Assembly (NCBI GenBank): GCA_963730115.1
Contig: CAVSQM010000004.1
Location: forward strand, 372,001-436,000
DNA length: 64,000 nt
Direction: 5' to 3'
DNA from: DASQFQ01 sp963730115
GTDB taxonomy: Bacteria > Actinomycetota > Thermoleophilia > Solirubrobacterales > Solirubrobacteraceae
The number at the start of each line of letters is the position of its first letter. The stretch's first letter is position 1. Position numbers and translations under genes: made by a program. Of the stretch, positions 1 through 8,294 are shown piece by piece. The notes beneath the pieces are model-generated. The model saw nothing but the letters and a program-made list of their open reading frames with translations, searched no databases and was not told the DNA's origin.

Positions 1-448
1 GCAGGATGTCCGGCACCTTCTCGCGGATCTCGCGGCGCGTGCCGCCGGTGACCTGGAGCGCGTAGGCGACGTTGTCGTGCACCGTGCGGCTCGGCAGCAG
101 CTTGAAGTCCTGGAAGACGACGCCGACGTTGCGGCGGTAGTAGGGGATCTTCTTGCGCGGCACCGTGCCGAGGTCGTGGCCGGCCACGGTGATCGAGCCG
201 AACGTCGGCTCGGACTCCTTGATCAGCAGCCGCATCAGCGTCGACTTGCCCGAGCCGGAGGCGCCGACCACGAACACGAACTCGCCGGGCTGGACGGCGA
301 ACGTGACGTCCTCGACGCCGATCGCGGTCTTGGAGTAGCGCTTGGTGACCGAGCGCAGGTCGACGATCGCCCCCTCGACCGGGGGCGGCAGGACGCTGCG
401 GCGCGGCGCCGGGGCAGCGCGGCGTGGGCGATTGTCGGTAGCGGCCAT
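1..448 (-). CDS. ftsE: FtsE, cell-division ABC ATPase (3' end cut by window)
   Basis: ATPase of the FtsEX complex, which acts at the septum and links ATP hydrolysis to cell-wall hydrolase activation. Of the protein, 149 codons are visible. Walker A GASGSGKST is at residues 62-70, followed by a Q-loop containing FQDFKLL, typical of FtsE among ABC ATPases. The ATG at 448 gives an Arg/Pro-rich extension of about 25 residues before the first beta-strand; this is longer than usual, so a later start cannot be excluded. In many bacteria ftsE follows prfB. Here prfB lies on the same strand about 8 kb upstream, with other genes in between. Confidence 0.92.
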   Translation of the reverse strand, partial: MAATDNRPRRAAPAPRRSVLPPPVEGAIVDLRSVTKRYSKTAIGVEDVTFAVQPGEFVFVVGASGSGKSTLMRLLIKESEPTFGSITVAGHDLGTVPRKKIPYYRRNVGVVFQDFKLLPSRTVHDNVAYALQVTGGTRREIREKVPDIL

Positions 449-513
449 CGCGAATGCGTGAGGGTACCGACGGGCTTTCGGCGGCCCGGCAAGAAGCCCT
501 GCAATGTTGCCGC

Positions 514-519
514 TAGCCT
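514..519 (+). promoter_or_regulatory. -10 box (TAGCCT) for leaderless M16 peptidase
   Basis: TAGCCT fits the actinobacterial TANNNT -10 pattern and ends 7 bases before the ATG at 527, so transcription should begin at or next to the start codon. No ribosome-binding site is visible. Inference from sequence and spacing. Confidence 0.45.
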
Positions 520-526
520 GGGGTTC

Positions 527-1777
527 ATGCCGTCGATTCGCTCCCACACCCTCGAGAACGGTCTCCCCATCCATCACGTCGAGCTCGAGGGCACTCGAGC
601 GGCGACCGTGCTCGTCGCCTTCGAGGCCGGCGCCCGCACCGAGCGGCCCGAGGAGAACGGCATGGCCCACTTCCTCGAGCACCTCGTGTTCAAGGGCGGC
701 GAGGTCTACGACGACTACCGCAAGGTCAACGAGACCGCCGAGCAGATGGGCGCGGTCCTCAACGCCTACACGTCGCACGACCTCGTGGCCTTCCACCTCA
801 CCTGCCGCGCCGAGGTGGTGCCGCGGGCGATCGACCTGCTGACCGACTTCGTCGGCCGCCCGAGGATCGACGAGGCCGAGCTCGACCGCGAGCGCGGCGT
901 GGTGGTGCAGGAGATCGCGCGCGCCAAGGACACGCCATCCGTCGTCGCCGAGCACCTGATCGACCAGGCTGCGTTCGGCGACCACCCGCTCGGCCGCCCG
1001 GTGCTCGGGCCGCCGGAGCACATCCAGAGCTTCACGCGCGACGCGATCGTCGCCTTCCGCTCGCGCCAGTGGGCGGGGGCGCGCGGCGGCGCGTTCCTGG
1101 TCGGCAACCTCGAGCATGTGCCCGACGACGGCGCGCTCGCCGAGACGTTCGGGCGCTTCCCGTCGATCTCGGCCAACGGCGGCTGGGAGCCGGCGCCGAC
1201 CTTCACGCCGCAGACGCTCGTCGAGGCGCGCGACTCCAACCAGTCGCACCTGCGCATCTCCTACCGGCCGCAGGTCGACACCGACGACCGCGAGCAGCGC
1301 GCCGCGCTGGCGATCTACTCGACGCTGCTCGGCGGCTCGATGGGCTCGCGGCTGTTCGACGAGATCCGCGAGCAGCGCGGGCTCGCCTACTCGGTCTACT
1401 CGGTCGAGCACACGTTCGCCGACGTGCCGATCCTGCAGCTGTCGGCCGGGCTCGATTCCGCCAAGTGCATCGAGGCCTACCACTGCATGCGCGGGATCGT
1501 CGACGACCTGCGGGAGAACGGGCCGCGCGCGGACGAGTTCGAGCGCGCTCGCGCATACGCCGCGGGCCGGCGCGTGCTGGCGTTCGAGAACACCAACGCG
1601 GTGGCGCGCCATGCGGCCGCGCAGACGGTGCTGTTCGGGCAGGACATCGACCCGGACGTCGCTATCGCCTCGCTCGACGAGACGACGCTCGAGGCCGTCA
1701 CGGAGGTCGCGCGCGGCGTCTCCGTCGAGGCGTCGGTGGCCTGCGTCGGGCCGCACGAAGTCGCCGAGTTCGCCTAA
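527..1777 (+). CDS. M16 family zinc metallopeptidase
   Basis: A 416-residue processing-peptidase-like protease (pitrilysin/insulinase clan). The inverted zinc motif HFLEH is at residues 48-52 and the third zinc ligand is Glu129, at the spacing normal for the family. The substrate-binding Arg/Tyr region REQRGLAYS is in the second half. The length matches single-chain bacterial M16B peptidases. The ATG at 527 is chosen because the family N-terminus (HTLENGLPI) starts right after it; the frame is open further upstream but that stretch reads as antisense to ftsE. No signal peptide, so probably cytoplasmic. Divergent from ftsE. Substrate unknown. Confidence 0.9.
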   Translation: MPSIRSHTLENGLPIHHVELEGTRAATVLVAFEAGARTERPEENGMAHFLEHLVFKGGEVYDDYRKVNETAEQMGAVLNAYTSHDLVAFHLTCRAEVVPRAIDLLTDFVGRPRIDEAELDRERGVVVQEIARAKDTPSVVAEHLIDQAAFGDHPLGRPVLGPPEHIQSFTRDAIVAFRSRQWAGARGGAFLVGNLEHVPDDGALAETFGRFPSISANGGWEPAPTFTPQTLVEARDSNQSHLRISYRPQVDTDDREQRAALAIYSTLLGGSMGSRLFDEIREQRGLAYSVYSVEHTFADVPILQLSAGLDSAKCIEAYHCMRGIVDDLRENGPRADEFERARAYAAGRRVLAFENTNAVARHAAAQTVLFGQDIDPDVAIASLDETTLEAVTEVARGVSVEASVACVGPHEVAEFA

Positions 1778-1839
1778 ACACCGTCAAGCGGTAACGGGAC
1801 CGACACGCGCGAGGGCTGTCGCGTGGCAGGCTTCGGCTC

Positions 1840-3630
1840 ATGTCATCTCTTCGCCTGCTTGGGGCGGCCGGCGCGCTTCTGCTCGTCCTCGCCAGCCCCG
1901 CGGCCGCGCACAAGCGCCATCACCACCACCACAAGGACGTCAGGGTCCAGCTGCTGGCCATCAACGACTTCCACGGGCACCTCCAGACGACGACCACGGG
2001 CGGCATCCGGCCGCCGACCCCGCCCACCGTGCCCGGCCAGCCGCCTCCCCCGGCTCCCGCGGCGATCCCGGCCGGTGGTGCCGCGATCCTCGGCAGCTAC
2101 GTCCGCGAGCTCGAGCGCAAGAACCGCAACACGCTGACCGTCTCGGCGGGCGACCTGATCGGCGGCAGCCCGCTGCTGTCGGCCCTGTTCCACGACGAGC
2201 CCACGATCGAGGCCATGAACCTGCTCGGGCTCGACCTCAACGCGGTCGGCAACCACGAGTTCGACGAGGGCGAGGCGGAGCTCAAGCGCATGCAGCGCGG
2301 TGGCTGTCACCCGACCGACGGCTGCGAGACCGGCCACACCTTCGAGGGCGCCGACTTCAAGTTCCTCGCCGCCAACGTGGTGCGCAAGGACAACGCCAGG
2401 ACGTTGTTCCGGCCCTACGTGGTCCGGCGCTTCCAGGGCGAGAAGATCGGCTTCATCGGGATGACGCTCGAGGGGACGCCGAGCATCGTCTCCCCCTCCG
2501 GGATCTCGAACCTCAGCTTCCTCGACGAGGCGGCGACCGCCAACCGCTATGCGCGCGAGCTCCGTCGCCGCCACGGCGTCAAAGCGATCGTCGTCCTGCT
2601 GCACGAAGGCGGCGTCCCGAACGAGCCCTTCAACACCGACACGCTCGACGCGTGCGGCGTCACCGGCCCGATCGTGGACATCGTCAACAACACCACCGAC
2701 GCCGTCGATCTGTTCGTCACCGGTCACACCCACTCTGCCTACAACTGCCTGATCGACGGCCGGCCGGTCACCAGCGCCAGCTCGTTCGGACGCGTCCTCA
2801 CCGACATCGACCTGACGATCGGCCGCGACGGCGACATCAAGACGGTGAGCGCGGACAACCTCCCGCTGTTCAGCGCGGGCCGGACTCCCGCGCCGCGGGT
2901 GCAGGAGCTCGTCGAGTACTACGAGGCGGAGTCGGCTGACGAGCGCCAGGAGCCCAAGGGCCGGATCTCGGCCGACATCCGGTCCGGCCGCACCCCGGGC
3001 ACCACCGACGACTCCGGCGAGCAGCCGGCCGGCAACCTGATCGCCGACGCACAGCTCGCGGACACGGCCGATCCCGGCCGCGGTGGCGCGGTGGCCGCCC
3101 TGATGAACCCCGGGGGTGTACGCGCGGACTTCGTGTTCGCCGACAGCGGGGCCGAGGGCGACGAGGACGGGCTGGTGACCTACGAGGAGGCGTTCACCGT
3201 CCAGCCGTTCAACAACCTGGTCGCCACCCAGACGTTCACGGGGGCCCAGCTGCTGGACGTCCTCAAGGACCAGTGGTGTGGCGCCGCGACGGTCAACAGG
3301 CTGCTGCCGTCGGCGAGCCTCACGTACACCTACGACCAGTCGATCGCGGACGAGATCGACGGAGGAACCCCGTGTGCCGGCGCGCCGAACCCGGTGTCCG
3401 ATCTGAGGATCAACGGTACGCCGGTGGATCCGGCCGCGTCCTATCGGATCACGACGAACAACTTCCTCGCCGACGGCGGGGACGACTTCCCCTCGCTCAC
3501 GCAGGGGACCGACCGCACGACGCTGTCGGACTTCGACATCGATTCGCTGACGCGCTACCTGGCGCCGACGCTGGCCGGCGCGCCCCCGATCGGGCCGCCG
3601 GCGCTGGATCGCATCGACGTCACTCCGTAG
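1840..3630 (+). CDS. Secreted bifunctional metallophosphatase/5'-nucleotidase
   Basis: A 596-residue exported phosphoesterase of the UshA/NucA type that hydrolyses nucleotides or related phosphate esters outside the cell. A signal peptide (about residues 1-23, ending AAA) is followed by a His-rich stretch (26-31). Metal-binding blocks are NDFHGH (42-47), GD (104-105), GNHEFD (137-142) and GHTH (295-298). The C-terminal nucleotide-binding domain shows PAGNLIADA and NPGGVRAD. Full length for the family, with no C-terminal wall anchor seen. The His run next to the cleavage site is unusual and might bind metal. Confidence 0.93.
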   Translation: MSSLRLLGAAGALLLVLASPAAAHKRHHHHHKDVRVQLLAINDFHGHLQTTTTGGIRPPTPPTVPGQPPPPAPAAIPAGGAAILGSYVRELERKNRNTLTVSAGDLIGGSPLLSALFHDEPTIEAMNLLGLDLNAVGNHEFDEGEAELKRMQRGGCHPTDGCETGHTFEGADFKFLAANVVRKDNARTLFRPYVVRRFQGEKIGFIGMTLEGTPSIVSPSGISNLSFLDEAATANRYARELRRRHGVKAIVVLLHEGGVPNEPFNTDTLDACGVTGPIVDIVNNTTDAVDLFVTGHTHSAYNCLIDGRPVTSASSFGRVLTDIDLTIGRDGDIKTVSADNLPLFSAGRTPAPRVQELVEYYEAESADERQEPKGRISADIRSGRTPGTTDDSGEQPAGNLIADAQLADTADPGRGGAVAALMNPGGVRADFVFADSGAEGDEDGLVTYEEAFTVQPFNNLVATQTFTGAQLLDVLKDQWCGAATVNRLLPSASLTYTYDQSIADEIDGGTPCAGAPNPVSDLRINGTPVDPAASYRITTNNFLADGGDDFPSLTQGTDRTTLSDFDIDSLTRYLAPTLAGAPPIGPPALDRIDVTP

Positions 3631-3645
3631 AGAAACCGGACCCGT

Positions 3646-3672
3646 GCGGCGGCGGCCCTTGCGCCGCCGCCG
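3646..3672 (+). terminator. GC hairpin after the 5'-nucleotidase gene
   Basis: A 9-bp GC-only stem with a loop around CCCTTG lies 15 bases after the stop codon and is followed by a T-containing run (CGTTCGTTCC). It could end transcription of the phosphatase gene. There is no strong U-tract. Confidence 0.45.
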
Positions 3673-3697
3673 TTCGTTCCGGGACAATCCGCGGTGC

Positions 3698-4051
3698 GTG
3701 ACAGAGCTCAACCGCCGCGAGCTCGAGCGCTACCTGGAGCGCGTGACCGACCGCTGGCCGGTCCAGCGCGCGCTCTTGGGCGGGGCTCGGGTGGATGATC
3801 TGCAGGGGGCGCCGCCGCAGCGCGAGCGCGGGCACGAGTACGTGCTCGTGCTGGTGAGCGAGCACTTCGACGGCGTGCCGTGGCTCGAGCGGGTCTACCA
3901 GGCCGCCTCGCTGTGGGACGCGATGGAGATGGGCGACCCGGTCGAGGTGCACTGCTACACGCCGGCCGAGTTCGAGCGCAAGCGCGAGCAGCTGAAGATG
4001 GTGCGGCACGTGGCCGAGGACGGCCTCGAGCTGTTGCCCGAGCCCGCCTGA
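3698..4051 (+). CDS. Small nucleotidyltransferase-fold-like protein
   Basis: A 117-residue soluble protein of unknown function starting with GTG. It has a basic N-terminal helix (TELNRRELERYLERV), a central hydrophobic strand (EYVLVLVSEHF) and the pattern VEVHCYTPAEFERK near the end, which recalls minimal nucleotidyltransferase-like proteins. I see no complete catalytic GS...DxD motif, so activity is uncertain. A GACAAT -10-like hexamer lies at 3683-3688, consistent with its own short-leader promoter. An alternative GTG at 3694 is out of frame. Confidence 0.6.
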   Translation: MTELNRRELERYLERVTDRWPVQRALLGGARVDDLQGAPPQRERGHEYVLVLVSEHFDGVPWLERVYQAASLWDAMEMGDPVEVHCYTPAEFERKREQLKMVRHVAEDGLELLPEPA

Positions 4052-4117
4052 CCGCGCTTCGTCCGACGAACGGCCACTGACGCTCAAGATCTGCTGAGCG
4101 GTGCCGATGCACGGCTC

Positions 4118-4967
4118 ATGGCCCGCCTCGTCGCCGTTGCCGCCCTGCTCGTCCTGGCGCTCGCCGCGCCCGCGCAGGCGCGCGACCGCGACAAGCTCCC
4201 CGACCGCTGGGAGCGCAAGCACCACCTGAACCCGCGCAAGAACGACGCCAGGCGCGATCGCGACCGTGACGGCCTCTCGAACCTCCGCGAGTACCGCGCG
4301 CACACGAACCCGCGCAAGAAGGACTCCGACCGCGATCGGCTCAAGGACGGCGCCGAGCGCCGCCTGGGCTTCAACCCGCGCGACCGCGACTCCGACGACG
4401 ACGGCATCAAGGACGGCCGCGAGAATGCCGGCAAGATCAAGAAGCTCTCCGCCACCTCGATCACGATCCGCCTCGCGGCCGGCGGCAAGCTGAAGGCCCG
4501 CCTCGGCGCCGCGCTCACGGCCGCCTGCACCCCGGCCGCCGGCCCGGCCCCGGCGCCGGCGGATGACGGCGCCGCCGTCGAGCCCCCGGCCGAGGACGAC
4601 GCGGCCGCGGACGATCCGGCGGAGGACGGCGCTGTCGACGACCCGCCGGACGACGCCGCCGACGACCCCGCGGAGGATCCGCGACGCGGACGACGTGGAC
4701 GACGACACCGCCGACGAAGCCGGGCTCCGCGGCCCGACCGCCTCCGCCGCCGCCGACGAGGACGGGGACGGGATCGACGACGACGCCCCGCTCGACGAGG
4801 CCGCCTTCGACCGCCAGTTCGAGAGCGCGTTCGACGACAGCGCGTTCGACGCCGGCACAACCTGCGGGCCGCGCCTCAGGAAGGGCGCGCTCGTGCACGA
4901 GGCGACGGTCGACCGCTCCGGCGCCGGGCCGGTCGTCGTCGCCGTGAAGCTCGTCCGCCGCCGCTAG
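4118..4967 (+). pseudogene. Secreted calcium-binding-repeat protein, frameshifted
   Basis: The reading begins with a signal peptide (MARLVAVAALLVLALAAPAQA), then three thrombospondin-3/EF-like acidic repeats (DRDRDG, DSDRDR, DSDDDG with NPR linkers) that should bind calcium, a basic middle region and a Pro/Ala/Asp-rich linker. Near 4680 the frame breaks: the upstream frame turns into Arg-rich noise while the frame one base later continues with DADDVDDDTADEA and a normal C-terminus ending at 4967. Removing one C in GGATCC joins the halves. Either a sequencing error or a real lesion. The stop overlaps the end of nadA tail to tail by 4 bases. Confidence 0.7.
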
Positions 4968-5941
4968 CCGATCGCGACCATGCGCTCGATCGCGGTGCGG
5001 GCCCGGTCGGCGATCGCCTCGGGCACCTTCACGACCGGCTCGCCGTCGCGCAGCGCGTCGCGCAGCTTCGGCAGCGTGATCATCTTCATGTAGCGGCAGC
5101 TCGCCGCCTCGTTGGCGGCGATGAAGTCGACGTCCGGCGCGGCCATCTGCAGGCCGTGGAGCATCCCCACCTCGGTCGCCACGATCGCCGTGCCGCCGGG
5201 CTGGGCGCCCTGCGCGTACTGCAGCATCCCGCCGGTCGAGAGCATGTGGACGCCCTCGGGGTCGACGTCGCCGGCGGCGACGTACTCCATGACCGACGTC
5301 GAGCACCCGCACTCGGGGTGGATGAGGAAGTCGGCGCCCGGGTGGGCGGCGCGCATCTCCGAGATGTCGCTCGGGCGGATCCCGGCGTGGACGTGGCACT
5401 CGCCGTCCCACACGCGCATCGGCTTGCCCGTCCGCTTCTCGACGAACGCGCCGAGGAACATGTCGGGTCCGAAGAGGATCTCGGTGTCGTCGCCGTGCTC
5501 GCGGTAGATGTGCTCGACCACCGCGACGGCGTTCGAGGACGTCACGCAGTAGTCGGTCTCCGCCTTCACCTCGGCGGAGGTGTTGACGTACATGACGACG
5601 ATCGCGCCTGGGTGCTTGGCCTTCCACGCGCGCAGCTGGGGCGCGGTGATCGAGTCCGCCAGCGAGCAGCCCGCGTCGGGATCCGGCAGCAGCACGGTCT
5701 TCTCGGGGCAGAGGATCGAGGCCGTCTCGGCCATGAAGTGGACGCCGCAGAACGCGATCGCGTCCGCTTCGGAGCGCGCGGCCCACTGCGAGAGGCCGAG
5801 CGAATCGCCGACGTAGTCGGCCACCTGCTGGATCTCCGGCAGCTGGTAGTTGTGGGCGAGGATGACGGCGCCGCGCTCGGCGGCGAGGGCCCGTACCTCG
5901 TCCTGCAGGGCAGGGATGTTGTCCAGTGAGAGCAGGGTCAT
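4964..5941 (-). CDS. nadA: Quinolinate synthase A
   Basis: Condenses iminoaspartate with dihydroxyacetone phosphate to quinolinate in NAD synthesis, using a [4Fe-4S] cluster. The 325-residue length fits short NadA. Three cluster cysteines are seen in the expected places: FCGVHFM in the first third, HPECG in the middle and AASCRYM near the C-terminus. HNYQ near residue 30 is the family signature. The ATG overlaps the nadC stop, indicating translational coupling. No aspartate oxidase (nadB) or aspartate dehydrogenase lies in this window, so the iminoaspartate source is elsewhere. Confidence 0.96.
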   Translation of the reverse strand: MTLLSLDNIPALQDEVRALAAERGAVILAHNYQLPEIQQVADYVGDSLGLSQWAARSEADAIAFCGVHFMAETASILCPEKTVLLPDPDAGCSLADSITAPQLRAWKAKHPGAIVVMYVNTSAEVKAETDYCVTSSNAVAVVEHIYREHGDDTEILFGPDMFLGAFVEKRTGKPMRVWDGECHVHAGIRPSDISEMRAAHPGADFLIHPECGCSTSVMEYVAAGDVDPEGVHMLSTGGMLQYAQGAQPGGTAIVATEVGMLHGLQMAAPDVDFIAANEAASCRYMKMITLPKLRDALRDGEPVVKVPEAIADRARTAIERMVAIG

Positions 5942-6771
5942 CAGGGGAGCGACTCCAGGGACAGGGAGAGGTCGAGAGTGGGCGCGGAGTGCGTGAGTGC
6001 ACCCATCGAGACGTAGTCTACTCCATCTATGGTCGCATAGACCAAAATCGTCTCAGGGGTGATGCCGCCCGACACCTCGAGCTCCGCCCGGCCCGCCACC
6101 CGCGCCACCGCGTCGCGCACCTCGGCCGGCGTCATGTTGTCGAGCAGCAGCCGCGGAGCGCCGGCCGCGAGCGCCTCGTCGATCTCGGCGTCGTCGCGCA
6201 CCTCGACCGTCGGCGGGAGGTCCGGCCGCGCCGCACGCGCCCGCCGCACCGCTTCGCCCACCCCGCCGGCCAGCGCCGAGTGGTTCTCCTTGATCAGGAT
6301 CGCGTCGTACAGGCCCGCGCGGTGGTTGACGCCGCCGCCGTGCGCGACCGCCGCCTTCTCGAGCCGCCGCAGCCCCGGCGTCGTCTTGCGGGTGTCGAGG
6401 AGCTGCGCGGTCCCGCCGGCGCCCCGCACCGCCGAGACGACGCGCGCGGTCAACGTCGCGATGCCGGAGAGACGCCCGAGGAAGTTCAGCGCCGTGCGCT
6501 CGCCGGTCAGCAGCGCCCGGGCGTCGCCTTCGACCTGCAGCACGACCCCCGACTGACGCCACACGCCCTCCGGCCCGAGCTGGATGTCCGCGGAGGGATC
6601 GAGCTGGCGGAAGACGCCGGCCGCGACGCCGAGCCCGGAGATGACCCCAGGCTCCTTCTGGGTGATCGTCGCACGTCCGCGCGTGCCGGCCTCGACGGTC
6701 GCGGCCGTCGTCGCGTCCCCGTCCCCGACGTCCTCCGCGAGGGCGGCAGCGATGAGTTGCTCGTCCGTCAA
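5941..6771 (-). CDS. nadC: Nicotinate-nucleotide pyrophosphorylase (quinolinate phosphoribosyltransferase)
   Basis: Converts quinolinate and PRPP to nicotinate mononucleotide, the step after NadA. At 276 residues the length is standard. Family motifs visible are DTRKTTPGLR, NHRAGLYDAILIKENH and LLLDNM, plus the C-terminal VSGGI barrel strand. It starts with TTG at 6771, overlapping the stop of the decarboxylase gene as TTGA, and its own stop overlaps the nadA start. This is the only start consistent with the family N-terminus (LIAAALAEDVGDGDATT). Confidence 0.96.
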   Translation of the reverse strand: MTDEQLIAAALAEDVGDGDATTAATVEAGTRGRATITQKEPGVISGLGVAAGVFRQLDPSADIQLGPEGVWRQSGVVLQVEGDARALLTGERTALNFLGRLSGIATLTARVVSAVRGAGGTAQLLDTRKTTPGLRRLEKAAVAHGGGVNHRAGLYDAILIKENHSALAGGVGEAVRRARAARPDLPPTVEVRDDAEIDEALAAGAPRLLLDNMTPAEVRDAVARVAGRAELEVSGGITPETILVYATIDGVDYVSMGALTHSAPTLDLSLSLESLP

Positions 6772-8288
6772 TCGCAGAGCACGACGATGGTGCGGAAGTC
6801 GGGATCGCTGGCGCCGTGCAGGCGCGCGCCCGACTCGCGCAGCTCACGCAGGTAGCCGACGCCCTCGGCGGTGATCCGCTCCCCCGGCAGCAGCGCCGGG
6901 ATGCCCGGCGGGTAGCCGGCGATCGACTCGGCGGAGACCCGCCCGACGGCGTCGTCGACCGCCACCGTCTCGGAGCGCCCCAGGAACGCCTCGCGCGGCG
7001 GCACCACGACCTCGTTGACCAGCGCACCGGAGGCGCGCACGAGCGCCTCGGCCTCGCCCGGGCGCTCGATCCGCCGCACGGTGGTGGCGAAGTCGTGCGT
7101 GAAGCGGTCGAGCGCGTCGGCCGGCTGCCCCAGCCCGAGCACGAGCACGAGCGTCGCGTGGGTGGCGAGCTCGACGTGCACGTCGTAGGCCGAGCGCAGG
7201 GCCGCGGCGACCTCGTAGCCGCTGTTGCCGGTCGCCCGCACGTCGATGACGATCCGCAGCGGATCCCAGCCCGCGACACCCGGCCGGCCCACCATCTCCC
7301 GCCCCACGACCCGGCAGGCGGTAGTGCCGTCGATGATCTTGCGCGCGCGGTTGGAGGCGGCGATCGTGCGCGACAGCAGCGCCTGCCCGTGGATGACGAG
7401 CTGGCGCCGCGCGGCGTCGAGCGACGCCATCAGCAGCGACGACGGCGACGTGGTGCGGACGAGCCGCACGGCACGGGCGACGGCGTCGGGGTCGATCGCC
7501 CCGGTCGGCGCGACGTGCAGCATCGCCGACTGCGTGAGCGAGCCGACGATCTTGTGCGTCGAGGTCAGCACCGCGTCCGCGCCCTGCTGCAGCGCGCTCG
7601 GCGGGAGGTCGGGGTGGAAACCGAAGTGCGAGCCCCACGCCTGGTCGACCACGAGCGGTACCCCCGCGGCGCGGCACACCTCAGCGCAGCCCGCCACGTC
7701 GGCGGCCATGCCGTAGTAGGTCGGCGACACGATCCAGGCGGCGCGCGCGTCGGGCGTCTCGGTCAGCGCGGCACGCAGCGCGTCCGGCGTGACGCCGTTC
7801 GCCATGCCCAGCTCCTCCTCGTACTCGGGCGCCACGTAGCTCGGCGTGCCGCCCGACAGCACGAGGCCGTCGATCACCGACGCGTGCGAGTTGCGCTGGA
7901 CGACCACCGGGGCGCCGAGCGGGGCGAGCGCGAGGCAGAGCGCGTGGTTGCCCTGCGACGCGCCGTTGGTGAGGAACCACGAGCGCGCGGCGCCGTGGGC
8001 CTCGGCGGCCAGCTGCTCGGCGCGCTGGAACGGCGTCGGCTCCGGCCCGAGGTCGATCCCGTAGATGTCCTGCGGGACGTCGAGCATCAGCGCGTCCTCG
8101 CCGATCGCCGAGCACAGACCGGGGTCGGCGCCCGCGCCCGCCTTATGGCCGGGGACGTGGAAGCGCGTGGAGCCCCGGAAGCCGTAGGCCACGACGGCAT
8201 CCAGGTAGGGCGCGGTCGGCTGATCGCTGGGGACCACCTGTCCCGGGCCGATGGTGACCGGCGCGTACGGGTCAGCCGGGAGCGCCAC
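6768..8288 (-). CDS. Orn/Lys/Arg decarboxylase-family PLP enzyme
   Basis: A 506-residue fold-type I PLP enzyme of the short, bacterial arginine/lysine/ornithine decarboxylase group (SpeA/Cad-like without the wing domain), which makes polyamines or cadaverine. The Schiff-base lysine is Lys246 in STHKIVGSLTQS. FHVPGHKAG near the start, TNGASQGNHA and QAWGSHF are family blocks. A GTG start at 8288 lies 6 bases after the prfB stop, and its own stop overlaps nadC. Substrate cannot be told from sequence. Its place inside an NAD operon is unusual. Confidence 0.88.
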   Translation of the reverse strand: MALPADPYAPVTIGPGQVVPSDQPTAPYLDAVVAYGFRGSTRFHVPGHKAGAGADPGLCSAIGEDALMLDVPQDIYGIDLGPEPTPFQRAEQLAAEAHGAARSWFLTNGASQGNHALCLALAPLGAPVVVQRNSHASVIDGLVLSGGTPSYVAPEYEEELGMANGVTPDALRAALTETPDARAAWIVSPTYYGMAADVAGCAEVCRAAGVPLVVDQAWGSHFGFHPDLPPSALQQGADAVLTSTHKIVGSLTQSAMLHVAPTGAIDPDAVARAVRLVRTTSPSSLLMASLDAARRQLVIHGQALLSRTIAASNRARKIIDGTTACRVVGREMVGRPGVAGWDPLRIVIDVRATGNSGYEVAAALRSAYDVHVELATHATLVLVLGLGQPADALDRFTHDFATTVRRIERPGEAEALVRASGALVNEVVVPPREAFLGRSETVAVDDAVGRVSAESIAGYPPGIPALLPGERITAEGVGYLRELRESGARLHGASDPDFRTIVVLCD

Positions 8289-8294
8289 GTGCAG

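Noticed and set aside
4563..4967. A separate small gene starting at 4563 behind the calcium-binding gene
   Set aside because: It overlaps the first frame in the Asp-rich linker and reads best as the continuation of the same protein after a one-base shift.
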